From assembly GCA_944324075.1 (NCBI GenBank), contig CALUUZ010000002.1, positions 186,001-250,000 on the forward strand: DNA of 64,000 nucleotides, in the 5' to 3' direction. Positions 44,365-52,644 of this stretch are shown here, piece after piece. The position numbers were made by a program, and so were the translations under genes. The notes beneath the pieces were generated by a model. That model did not search any database, had not been told where the DNA came from, and saw nothing but the letters and a program-made list of their open reading frames with translations. Positions within the stretch are counted from its first letter, which is position 1, and each line of letters begins with the position of its first letter. This DNA comes from Candidatus Mailhella excrementigallinarum (GTDB lineage Bacteria > Desulfobacterota > Desulfovibrionia > Desulfovibrionales > Desulfovibrionaceae).

Positions 44365-45861
44365 ATGAAGCTTCTGAAAACCCTGGTTCTGGGACTTGGC
44401 GCCGCATGCCTCTGCGCGGGCGCCGCGCAGGCCCAGACTGACGTCATCCCCGTGGGAACCATCAAGTATGATCCTGCCAGATGCTGGAACAGTTATATCA
44501 TTCTTGCAGGGACCTATCCCAAGCTGATCGACCGCAACGGCAATCTGGTGAAGGAATGGGACAACTGGGGCGCGGCCGCCCAGCCCAGCAAGGTGCTGCC
44601 CGGCGGTCATCTGCTGACCTCCATTTACCCGCCCGTGGCTGAGGGGTTCCAGGATCAGAGCGCCGTAGCCGTTCTGGACTGGGACAACAGGATTGTCCGC
44701 AAGTTCGACAAGTGGCAGAAGGTGGAGCAGGGGGCCAAGGGCCAGCCCGCCGCGGCGGACGGATCTTTCTGGGCTGCCCGTCAGCATCATGACTTCCAGC
44801 TTGAAGGTTCCTCCGTGGGGTATTACGCGCCCGGCATGGAACCCAGAATGGACGGCAAAATGCTGGTTCTCGCTCACAGCAATGCCGAAAATCCCCGCAT
44901 CAACAAGGCCGGACTGCTGGATGACGCCATCTATATTGTGGACGGAAAGGGCGAAGTGATCTGGAAGTGGTTCGCCAGCGAGCATTTTTCCGAATTCGGT
45001 TTTTCCGAAAGCGCCCTCAACAAGCTGCATCGTATGGCTCCGGTCGGCAAGAAGCTGGGCGGCGTGGACTGGTTCCATATCAACTGCGCGTCCTGGCTTG
45101 GGCCGAACAAGTGGTATGACGCGGGCGATGAACGCTTCCACCCGGAAAACATCATCTGTGACAGCCGCAACACCTCACACCTGTTCATCATCGATCACAA
45201 GACCGGAAATATCGTGTGGCAGGTCGCTCCGCCCTTTGTGGGCGCGGACGCCGCGCTGGCTCCGATTACCGGGGTACACGGCACGCACATGATTCCCAGG
45301 GGGCTGCCCGGCGAAGGCAATATCCTGCTCTTCGACAACGGCGGAACCATGCCGGGAGATCTGTATGCCGATTCCCAGGCCCATGCATGGAGCCGCATCA
45401 TCGAGTTCAATCCGGTGGACAAGACCCGTGTGTGGGAATATTCCGCCGCGACCATGAAGGTTTCTCCCGGTCAGCACGGCTACAAGTTCTTCTTCTCGCC
45501 CTATATTTCCATCGCCCAGCGTCTTCCCAACGGCAACACGCTGATCGACGAGGGCGCGTGCAGCCGCATTTTTGAAGTGACCCCCATGGGTGAAATCGTG
45601 TGGGAATACCGTTCTCCCTACGGCTACGCTCCGGCCATGAAGGCGAATACGACCTACCGCGCCTATGCCGTGCCGTATGAATGGGTGCCGCAGTTGAAGA
45701 AGCCCGTGGAAACGCCGGTGACCGCGCCGGTTGAGCCGAAGACGTTTATCATGCTGCCTGATGACAAGGGGAATATTCCCAACTTCAGAACAACGCTGGA
45801 CAAGCGCCCGGTGGTGCAGTTCGACGAACCGTGGGTGGTGAGCCGTCCCGCGAAAAGGTAA
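44365..45861 (+). CDS. Arylsulfate sulfotransferase paralog 9 (Arg-type)
   Basis: 498 residues, subgroup A (VIPVGTIKYDPARCWNSYIIL); ATG 44365 after GAGGAGA; Sec signal ends AAQA. Keeps DWFH (H238), CDSRNTSH, VHGTHMIPRGLPGEGN with LFDNGG, and WSRIIEF. Arg401 (CSRIFEV) is at the nucleophile position. The immediate downstream neighbour is the His-type paralog 10, and the two share the 43-bp leader element. Confidence 0.88.
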   Translation: MKLLKTLVLGLGAACLCAGAAQAQTDVIPVGTIKYDPARCWNSYIILAGTYPKLIDRNGNLVKEWDNWGAAAQPSKVLPGGHLLTSIYPPVAEGFQDQSAVAVLDWDNRIVRKFDKWQKVEQGAKGQPAAADGSFWAARQHHDFQLEGSSVGYYAPGMEPRMDGKMLVLAHSNAENPRINKAGLLDDAIYIVDGKGEVIWKWFASEHFSEFGFSESALNKLHRMAPVGKKLGGVDWFHINCASWLGPNKWYDAGDERFHPENIICDSRNTSHLFIIDHKTGNIVWQVAPPFVGADAALAPITGVHGTHMIPRGLPGEGNILLFDNGGTMPGDLYADSQAHAWSRIIEFNPVDKTRVWEYSAATMKVSPGQHGYKFFFSPYISIAQRLPNGNTLIDEGACSRIFEVTPMGEIVWEYRSPYGYAPAMKANTTYRAYAVPYEWVPQLKKPVETPVTAPVEPKTFIMLPDDKGNIPNFRTTLDKRPVVQFDEPWVVSRPAKR

Positions 45862-45968
45862 CCGTATCCGGGACAGCCTGTTTCTGAGACGGATAGGCTG
45901 GCGGCGGGAGGGCGAGAGCCTTTTCCGCCGTTTCTGCTCATCCGGGCACCTCTCCTGACCTTTGACGG

Positions 45969-46011
45969 CTGCGCAGGGAGAGGGAACATGTGCGTTCCCC
46001 GCGCCGGCCGT
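45969..46011 (+). repeat. Conserved leader element upstream of ASST10
   Basis: Second copy of the element at 44284: the same GCGCAGGGAGAGGGAACATG and GTTCCCCGCGCCGG blocks with a one- to two-base difference in the loop. Confidence 0.7.
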
Positions 46012-46039
46012 CTGCAATATCCAATACGAGGGAAGAAAC

Positions 46040-47446
46040 ATGAAACGTTTAACGAAAGCTGTGGCGGCAGGCATCGCCGCGCTGGCCCTGGCCGGGAGCG
46101 CGCAGGCGTATGAGGCGTTCAAGGGGCCGCTGGGGCTGCTGCACAAGGCTCCGGGCACGTTTGACGGCTACACGCTGGTAGCGCCGCAGCAGGCCAACAC
46201 CACTTATCTGATGGATATGGACGGCAACGTGGTCAATGAGTGGAAAAGCGACTACGGCTGCTTTTATGCGGAACTGATGCCCAACGGCAACCTGATCCGC
46301 CATTCCTCGCTGCCCGGCGTGCGGCCTTCCTTCGGCGGGCAGGCCGGGCTGTTCGAGGAGTTCGACTGGAACGGAAAAAAGGTATGGGAATACAAATGCT
46401 ATATTCCCGATGAAGAGGTTTCCCATCACACCTTTGAGGTGATGCCCAACGGCAACCTTCTGATCCTGGTGTGGAAAAAGTATTCGTATGAAGACGCTCT
46501 GGCCAAGGGGCTGAAGCCGGACGCTCCCGGACGCTATCTGTTCAGGGAAGGGCTGAAGGACGGCAAGCAGGTTATCGAGGGCATCTGGCCCGATGTGGTG
46601 CGGGAAATCGAGCATGGCACGGGCAGGGTTGTCTGGGAATGGGCTGTGTGGGATCACATCGGCACCGGCCCGGATCAGATCGATATCAACAAGTTCGTGC
46701 CCCGCATCCGCCATGCCTGGGCCGGGCCGGACTGGACGCACTTCAACGGCGTGGCCTATAATCCCGCGACAAACGAAATCGCCATCACTTCCCGCAACCT
46801 GGCGGAAGTGTATGTCATCGACTACGGGAGCGACAAGGGCATCAAGTACCGCTGGGGCAACCCGGCCAACTACGGCAAGGGGGCCGCGCCGGCGGGCTAT
46901 GCCGATGACGGGGATCAGAAGCTGTTCGGCCCTCATGCCCCGGACTGGACGGCGGAAGGCACCATTTCCATCATGGACAACGGCCATACCCGTCCTTCCG
47001 GCAACTATACCCGCGCGGTGGAGCTTGACCCGAAGAAGAACGCGGTGGTGTGGCAGTGGAAGGCATCCGATGTCCGGACATGGGACTGGAACTTCTATTC
47101 ACAGACCCAGAGCGGCGCGCAGAAGCTGCCCAACGGCAACTGGCTGATCACCGCCACGAATACCGGCGGTCATACCATTGAAGTGATGCCCGACAAGCGC
47201 ATCGTGTGGGAATTCATCAATCCCATGGGCAAGGGCGACAAGGTGTATGCCGCGTCCAACGCCTACGGCGATATGGCGCCGCAGCTTGCCGTGCACAAGG
47301 CCCTGCGCTACGCCAAGGATGACCCGCGCTTCAAGGGCAGGGACATGAGCGTGAAGCATCCGCTGATGCCCGAGGGAACCCCCAACTGGCTGAAGCTGCT
47401 TGACGGCAACAACGTGCCGCCCAGGTTCAACCCTGACAAGAAGTAG
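46040..47446 (+). CDS. Arylsulfate sulfotransferase paralog 10 (His-type)
   Basis: 468 residues, subgroup B (YEAFKGPLGLL); ATG 46040 after AGGGAAG; Sec signal ends GSAQA. Keeps DWTH (H234), TSRNLAEVYVID, GPHAPDWTAEGTISIMDNG and YTRAVEL. His378 (GGHTIEV) is at the nucleophile position with one extra residue in the loop before it. Last member of the array; no sulfotransferase lies beyond it. Confidence 0.88.
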   Translation: MKRLTKAVAAGIAALALAGSAQAYEAFKGPLGLLHKAPGTFDGYTLVAPQQANTTYLMDMDGNVVNEWKSDYGCFYAELMPNGNLIRHSSLPGVRPSFGGQAGLFEEFDWNGKKVWEYKCYIPDEEVSHHTFEVMPNGNLLILVWKKYSYEDALAKGLKPDAPGRYLFREGLKDGKQVIEGIWPDVVREIEHGTGRVVWEWAVWDHIGTGPDQIDINKFVPRIRHAWAGPDWTHFNGVAYNPATNEIAITSRNLAEVYVIDYGSDKGIKYRWGNPANYGKGAAPAGYADDGDQKLFGPHAPDWTAEGTISIMDNGHTRPSGNYTRAVELDPKKNAVVWQWKASDVRTWDWNFYSQTQSGAQKLPNGNWLITATNTGGHTIEVMPDKRIVWEFINPMGKGDKVYAASNAYGDMAPQLAVHKALRYAKDDPRFKGRDMSVKHPLMPEGTPNWLKLLDGNNVPPRFNPDKK

Positions 47447-47489
47447 TCTCGGTAATAGCAGAAATGGTGTTGATGGCGCTGTACATGAC

Positions 47490-47626
47490 GTGTGCCTTTG
47501 CTCCGGCATGGGCGGCAACATGCGTTGCCGCAAAGGCAGCCCGTGTTCCACACGGGCCAGAGCCACCATGTATCCACGGCCGGCCCGCTTGAGCCTTTGG
47601 GCGGCGAAGCCGCCCAAAGGCTCAAG
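47490..47626. repeat. Interspersed repeat family C, copy 3 (reverse), with a long palindrome
   Basis: 47501-47583 is the reverse-oriented counterpart of 12062-12150. It is followed by a perfect 18-bp palindrome (47588-47605 with 47609-47626; CTTGAGCCTTTGGGCGGC arms, GAA loop). The gap 47447-47954 holds no gene; a run of ten G lies near 47680. Confidence 0.7.
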
Positions 47627-47781
47627 CTCCGCGAAACATTGCTGCCGCTCCTCGCCCCCCAGGATGCCGCATGACCATGCGGGGGGGGGGCGGCGCTCCA
47701 TGGCGCGCCACGCTCGCGCCTCCGGAGGGCAAGGATAGTTTCAACACCATGTTACTACAGAAAGCAGCATGCCTTGACAGA

Positions 47782-47809
47782 AAAGCCGCCGGATTTCTCC
47801 GGCGGCTTT
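47782..47809 (+). terminator. Terminator upstream of glmS
   Basis: AAAGCCGCCGG and CCGGCGGCTTT with a 6-nt loop, followed by CGTCATGTTCT. It can end transcripts from the ASST array or from a repeat-derived RNA. Confidence 0.75.
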
Positions 47810-47954
47810 CGTCATGTTCTGCCTGGAGCTGTCAACGGGCGTCACCGGGCGAAAATATTTTTTACACCGGGCAGACGGCTTGCCCGGCGTCAGATTGACC
47901 GCTACTATGGCGTCTTCGTCACGATAAGCTGCTCTGACATGAGGTTTTCTGTAT

Positions 47955-49832
47955 ATGTGTGGAATCATTGGTTACAGCGGACATCGGCCTGCGGTTCCTC
48001 TTCTGATTGAAGGGCTGCACAGGCTGGAATACCGTGGGTATGACTCTTCCGGCGTGGCCTTCATGCAGGCGGGAAAGCTCCATGTGGTCAGAGCCGCCGG
48101 CAGACTGTCCGCCCTGGAAGCAAAACTTGCGGCCGAACCCAGCATGTTTTCCACCTGCGGCATAGGGCATACCCGCTGGGCCACTCATGGCGCGCCCGAA
48201 GAACGCAATGCGCACCCGCACCTTGCGCGGGGCGGCACCCTTGCCCTTGTGCATAACGGCATCATCGAGAATTTTCAGGAACTGCGGGATGAGCTGACGG
48301 CTTCCGGCTGCACCTTTCGTTCGGATACGGATACGGAAGTTCTGGCCTGCCTGATTGAAGAGGAACGCAAGCGGGCTTCTTCCCTGCTTGAAGCCTTTGC
48401 CCGCGCTCTGCGCCGCGCGCGCGGAGCCTATGCCGTAGCCATGATATCGCCTGAAGAGCCGGAGACGGTGTATGCCGCGCGTCTGTCCGCGCCGCTGCTG
48501 ATCGGCGTCGGCGCAGGAGAATGCTTTGTGGCGTCGGATATCCCCGCGTTTCTGGCTTATACCCGTGATGTGGTCTTTCTGGAAGACGGGGAGATCGCGC
48601 GCGTCGGCCGGAGAAAGGGGCGGGAAGGCGGCACGGACGAGGCCCGGGCATGGGAGCTGTTCCGTCTGGACAGCCTTGCCCCCATACACCGGGAAGTCAC
48701 ACGCATCGAATGGGATATGCAGGCCGCCTGCAAGGACGGGTACAAGCATTTCATGCTTAAGGAGATTATGGAACAGCCCCGGGTCATTGCCGAGTGCATT
48801 GCCGGGCGCGTGCCCGCCGATCCGGGGCGGGATGAAGCCGAAGGCGTGTCCCTGCCGGAGCTGGATGGGCTGGCCGTTCCGCGCCGTCTGCGGATTGTGG
48901 CCTGCGGGACCTCATTTAACGCCGGACTGTGGGGAGCCCGTCTTCTGGAAAGATTCGGCGGCGTGCCCGTTGCCGTGGAAATAGCCTCCGAGTTTCGTTA
49001 CCGTGATCCGCTGCTGGAGGAGGGGGAAGCCGTGCTTGCCATCAGCCAGTCCGGGGAAACGGCCGATACGCTTGCGGCATTGCGGCTGGCCCGGGAAAAG
49101 GGCTGCGTCACGCTGGGGCTGTGCAATGTGGTGGGGTCTTCCGTCGCGCGCGAGGCGGATGCCGTGCTGTATACCCAGGCCGGGCCGGAAATCAGCGTGG
49201 CCTCCACCAAGGCCATGTGCAGTCAGATGGCGGTACTGCTGCTGCTCGCCCTGTACTGGGGAAGACGCAGAGGGAGGAAAGGGGAAGCCGGGCTGCTTGC
49301 CCATCTGCGGGCGCTGCCCGCGCTGCTGGATGGAGAGCTGCCTTCCATGCGCGAAACCGCAGCCCGCATTGCGCGAGCCTGCGCGGGAGCCCGCAGCTTT
49401 TTCTATCTCGGGCGCGGACCGGCCTATCCTCTGGCTCTGGAAGGCGCGCTCAAGCTCAAGGAGCTTTCCTACATTCATGCGGAAGGCTACGCGGCCGGGG
49501 AGATGAAGCATGGCCCCATCGCTCTGGTGGATCCGGAGTTTCCCACCTTCGTCGTGGCGCTGCGCGACGAGTTTTTCCCCAAGATCGTATCCAATATTGA
49601 GCAGGTGCAGGCCCGGCAGGGCAGAGTCATCGTCCTGACGCAGGCGGACGGGCGGAACGGCTGCGGAAAGCTGCATGCGGAGGAGATCTGGACGCTGCCC
49701 GCCTGCCGCCCCGAACTGGCGTCGTTTCTCGCGCTGCCGGCATTGCAGCTGTTCAGTTACGAGGTGGCCGATTATCTGGGCAAGGATGTGGATCAGCCGC
49801 GCAACCTGGCCAAGAGCGTAACGGTGGAGTGA
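47955..49832 (+). CDS. glmS: Glutamine--fructose-6-phosphate aminotransferase (isomerising)
   Basis: Makes glucosamine-6-phosphate for cell-wall sugars. 625 residues. N-terminal glutaminase with the catalytic Cys2 (MCGIIGY) and HRLEYRGYDSSG, GHTRWATHG, HNGIIENF; two SIS domains follow (CGTSFNAGLWG, ISQSGETADTLAAL, STKAMCSQ, GRGPAYPLALEGALKLKE). It ends in the usual NLAKSVTVE. About 15 residues longer than E. coli GlmS because of a basic insert (VGRRKGREGG). No glmS ribozyme is apparent in the leader. Confidence 0.96.
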   Translation: MCGIIGYSGHRPAVPLLIEGLHRLEYRGYDSSGVAFMQAGKLHVVRAAGRLSALEAKLAAEPSMFSTCGIGHTRWATHGAPEERNAHPHLARGGTLALVHNGIIENFQELRDELTASGCTFRSDTDTEVLACLIEEERKRASSLLEAFARALRRARGAYAVAMISPEEPETVYAARLSAPLLIGVGAGECFVASDIPAFLAYTRDVVFLEDGEIARVGRRKGREGGTDEARAWELFRLDSLAPIHREVTRIEWDMQAACKDGYKHFMLKEIMEQPRVIAECIAGRVPADPGRDEAEGVSLPELDGLAVPRRLRIVACGTSFNAGLWGARLLERFGGVPVAVEIASEFRYRDPLLEEGEAVLAISQSGETADTLAALRLAREKGCVTLGLCNVVGSSVAREADAVLYTQAGPEISVASTKAMCSQMAVLLLLALYWGRRRGRKGEAGLLAHLRALPALLDGELPSMRETAARIARACAGARSFFYLGRGPAYPLALEGALKLKELSYIHAEGYAAGEMKHGPIALVDPEFPTFVVALRDEFFPKIVSNIEQVQARQGRVIVLTQADGRNGCGKLHAEEIWTLPACRPELASFLALPALQLFSYEVADYLGKDVDQPRNLAKSVTVE

Positions 49833-49848
49833 GAGGCGGAGGGGCGGC

Positions 49849-50943
49849 ATGACGCGTGGGCCCGGGGGCGGAGACGGAAGGACGGAGCGGGGAGGATGCG
49901 CGGACGACAGGGATATCATCGCCCGCATTATCCATGCGGATCGGTATGTGGTCGAGTCCATTCCTGAATGTTCGCTGCTTTCCGCCCCTCCGGCCCGTGA
50001 GAAGCCCCTGCTTACCATGCGGGAGGAATTTGCCGCGGCGTGCGTGCTGTATTCCCGGGGTATGGAGCTGGCGCACGGCCTGTTTGAGGAAAAGCGGGAT
50101 CTTTTCCCCCGCGATGAACTGGCGGCATGGGCTGTGGATACGACGGAGAGCCTGATGCGCAACAAGGCCGCTCTGCTCAGTTTGTGCAAACTGCGCTGCG
50201 GCGGCGATTATCTGTGCTCCCACAGCGTGAATGCGGCTGTACTGGGTGCGGCGTTCGCCATGCATCTTGGCGTGAACAGGGTGTTTCTTCCGGATTTTGC
50301 GGCTGCGGGCTTCCTCCATGACGTGGGCAAGCTGTTCGTCCCCGAACACATCCTGCGCTATCCGGGCGGACTTTCTCCTTCACAGATGGAAGAGATGCAG
50401 GCTCATGTGCTCAAGGGACAGGAGTTTCTGCGCTTCTGGGATGATGTCTCTCCCATTGTGCTGGATGGAGAACTGGATCACCATGAATGTCATGACGGCA
50501 CAGGGTATCCCTACGGCAAGTCGGAGGGAGAGATTTCCTTTACGGGACGTTTGCTGGCCGTGGTGGACATGTACGACGCCATGTCCAGCACGCGCGGCTA
50601 CCGGCGGCAGGTGACGCCCTTCAGGGCGCTCGGCTTCATGTATAACGAAAGAGACAGCCATTTTGCTCCCGGCTATCCGCAGGCATTCATCAGGCTCATG
50701 GGCGTCTATCCGCCGGGTTCCTTTGTCCGCCTCTCCGATGGAAGCCTTGCCCTGGTGCTTGAGGCGGATGCTCATGCCGGACTGCGGCCGCTGGTGATGC
50801 GCGTTCTGGATCGGGAAGGGCGATCCTGCGCTTCTGACGTAATTGCGCTTGGCGAGCGTGAGGATCTGAGCGTCAGCGGAACGCTCTGGAAGCTGCCTGC
50901 CCGGCTGCGGCGGGACGCCGAAGAGCGGATCGGCCGCATATAG
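49849..50943 (+). CDS. HD-GYP domain protein (probable c-di-GMP phosphodiesterase)
   Basis: A 364-residue cytosolic protein 16 bp after glmS. The HD-GYP core ~115-260 has H125, the HD pair H157-D158 with K161 (HDVGK), H186, H211-H212 and the GTGYP signature (217-221). The N-terminal ~110 residues and C-terminal ~90 are not recognised. Metal ligands are complete, so activity against cyclic di-GMP is likely. The ATG at 49849 has a GGAGG-rich upstream. Confidence 0.88.
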   Translation: MTRGPGGGDGRTERGGCADDRDIIARIIHADRYVVESIPECSLLSAPPAREKPLLTMREEFAAACVLYSRGMELAHGLFEEKRDLFPRDELAAWAVDTTESLMRNKAALLSLCKLRCGGDYLCSHSVNAAVLGAAFAMHLGVNRVFLPDFAAAGFLHDVGKLFVPEHILRYPGGLSPSQMEEMQAHVLKGQEFLRFWDDVSPIVLDGELDHHECHDGTGYPYGKSEGEISFTGRLLAVVDMYDAMSSTRGYRRQVTPFRALGFMYNERDSHFAPGYPQAFIRLMGVYPPGSFVRLSDGSLALVLEADAHAGLRPLVMRVLDREGRSCASDVIALGEREDLSVSGTLWKLPARLRRDAEERIGRI

Positions 50944-51044
50944 AGTCAGTTCAAGGCAAAACTGTTTTGTGAGCCGGGTGAAACAGGACGCGGCCCTATC
51001 ATTCAGGGCGTTTTGCGATTGAGAACAGCTTCCATCCAGTCTCC

Positions 51045-51200
51045 CGGGTGCGGCCCGCGGGTTTCACGGCTGAAGCCGGAGTCTGTCGCCGCAAATGAAT
51101 TGCGGCGACACCCAGAGGGGAGAGGGGGGTGTCGAGCAAGGAGGGCAGGGACGGGTCTCGTTCCGTTCGGCTCCGGGAGCATGTTCAAACCGGGAATGCT
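51045..51200. repeat. Interspersed repeat family A, copy 3 (reverse)
   Basis: Contains GCGGCCCGCGGGTTTCACGG, then CGCCGCAAATGAATTGCGGCG and GGCTCCGGGAGCATG, in the order seen at 18985. The gap 50944-51316 has no gene. Confidence 0.65.
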
Positions 51201-51316
51201 CTCACCCGGATTTTACACAGTATTAACAGTTTTTGCCTTTTTCCGGACACCAGCAGGGGGTATCTCTTTGCCATGCCGCGCGTTTGGGCGGCGAATTTCA
51301 TGCAAGGAGAATCATC

Positions 51317-52309
51317 ATGGCTCAAGGCATTTCCAGGCGCGACGCTCTCAAACTGGGGGCAGCCGCAGCCGGCTTCGGCGTATTGCGTATGACTTCCGTG
51401 GCGCAGGCCAGGCAGAATTCCGATACCCTGCTCAAGGCAGGGATAGTCACCGACATGCACCATACCACCAGGGCAGATAGTGAAACCCGCAAATATTCCG
51501 CCGCCATGAAGAAAATGCAGGTATTCACGGAGAGCATGAGCGCCGTGAAGCCGGCGTTTGTCGTGGAGCTGGGCGACTTTGTGGATACACTCTCCATGGA
51601 AACGGAGCCGCTGAAGAACCTTGCCCAGATTGAAACCCGCTTCGCTTCGCTTTCCTGTCCGCATTATCATGTGCTGGGCAACCATGATTTCGACAACCTC
51701 AGGCGGGATGAGTTTCTGGGCAATATCACCAATACCGGCATTGAGCAGGGGCAGACGTGGTATTCATGGGATGCGAACGGCATTCATTTCGTCGTGCTGG
51801 ATGCCGATTATACCCCCGGGAATTATCGGCCCTATGACATGAACACGCCGGCCGATACCTTCTGGACATGGACGGACACCATTATTCCTCCTCAGGAACT
51901 GGAATGGCTCAGGGATGACTTGCGAAAGACTCCCCTGCCGACGGTTCTGTTTTCGCATCAGACTCTGGATCGGGTGGACGGGCAGGATCACAACATCAAG
52001 AACGCTTCAGTCGTGCGCGGGATACTGGAAGACAGCGGGCGGGTTCTGGCGGTGATTTCCGGGCACGACCATCAGGGCGGCTATTCCAATATCAGGGGCA
52101 TCCATTATGTAGTGATGAACGGCAATGTGGGCGTCAATGACTACCGCCCCTGGAGCGCCACAAGCGAGGCCGGCGGAATGGACACACGGGAAGACAACCA
52201 GTTTGCCGTGCTGGAAATCAGCCGGACTGACGAACGGAAATACATGCTGACTCTGGAAGGATACGGCCGTCAGCCCTCCTATATGCTGGAGCGTACGCTG
52301 GGCAGATAG
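51317..52309 (+). CDS. Tat-exported calcineurin-like metallophosphoesterase
   Basis: 330 residues from ATG 51317 (AAGGAGA upstream); the longer frame from 51233 is unsupported. Twin-arginine signal GISRRDALKLGAAAAGFGVL. Metallophosphoesterase motifs in order: GIVTDMHHTT (DxH with a following His), ELGDFVDT (GDxxD-like), VLGNHDF (GNHD/E), FSHQTL, and SGHDHQGG (GHxH). The dimetal site appears complete. Periplasmic; the substrate is unknown. Stands alone between two family A repeats. Confidence 0.87.
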   Translation: MAQGISRRDALKLGAAAAGFGVLRMTSVAQARQNSDTLLKAGIVTDMHHTTRADSETRKYSAAMKKMQVFTESMSAVKPAFVVELGDFVDTLSMETEPLKNLAQIETRFASLSCPHYHVLGNHDFDNLRRDEFLGNITNTGIEQGQTWYSWDANGIHFVVLDADYTPGNYRPYDMNTPADTFWTWTDTIIPPQELEWLRDDLRKTPLPTVLFSHQTLDRVDGQDHNIKNASVVRGILEDSGRVLAVISGHDHQGGYSNIRGIHYVVMNGNVGVNDYRPWSATSEAGGMDTREDNQFAVLEISRTDERKYMLTLEGYGRQPSYMLERTLGR

Positions 52310-52384
52310 CCTTATACCGCGGCGGAATGCCGGACGGCGCTGCCCCGTATCCGGGCGCTTTTCCGACCTTGCGGGCATGTTCCC

Positions 52385-52625
52385 GCCTGGAGCATTTCGT
52401 TCATGAAATACTCTGCGGAGTCGGCAGGGCGAGACTTGTCTCCGCTCTTCTTTATCTCCGCAAGGCGCTGCGCGCTGACGGCCAGGGGCTCCTCGACACC
52501 GGAGGAGAGAGTGTCGCCGCAATTCATTTGCGGCGTCAGGCTCCGGTGGGGCGTGAAACCTGCGGGCCGGAACATAGGGGCCTGGCCGGCAGATATGTTC
52601 AAGAGCAAAACGCTTTCATGTCCCG
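52385..52625. repeat. Interspersed repeat family A, copy 4
   Basis: Forward copy with GAAATACTCTGCGGAGTCGG, AATTCATTTGCGGCG and CGTGAAACCTGCGGGCCGG, resembling 9790-9964. Fills the gap 52310-52644 between convergent genes. Confidence 0.7.
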
Positions 52626-52644
52626 GGGGCGCAGGGCAGGAGCG

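Noticed and set aside
47447-47954. glmS ribozyme in the glmS leader
   Set aside because: No recognisable ribozyme core. The gap is explained by repeat C, a long palindrome and a terminator; the glmS ribozyme is also rare in this group.
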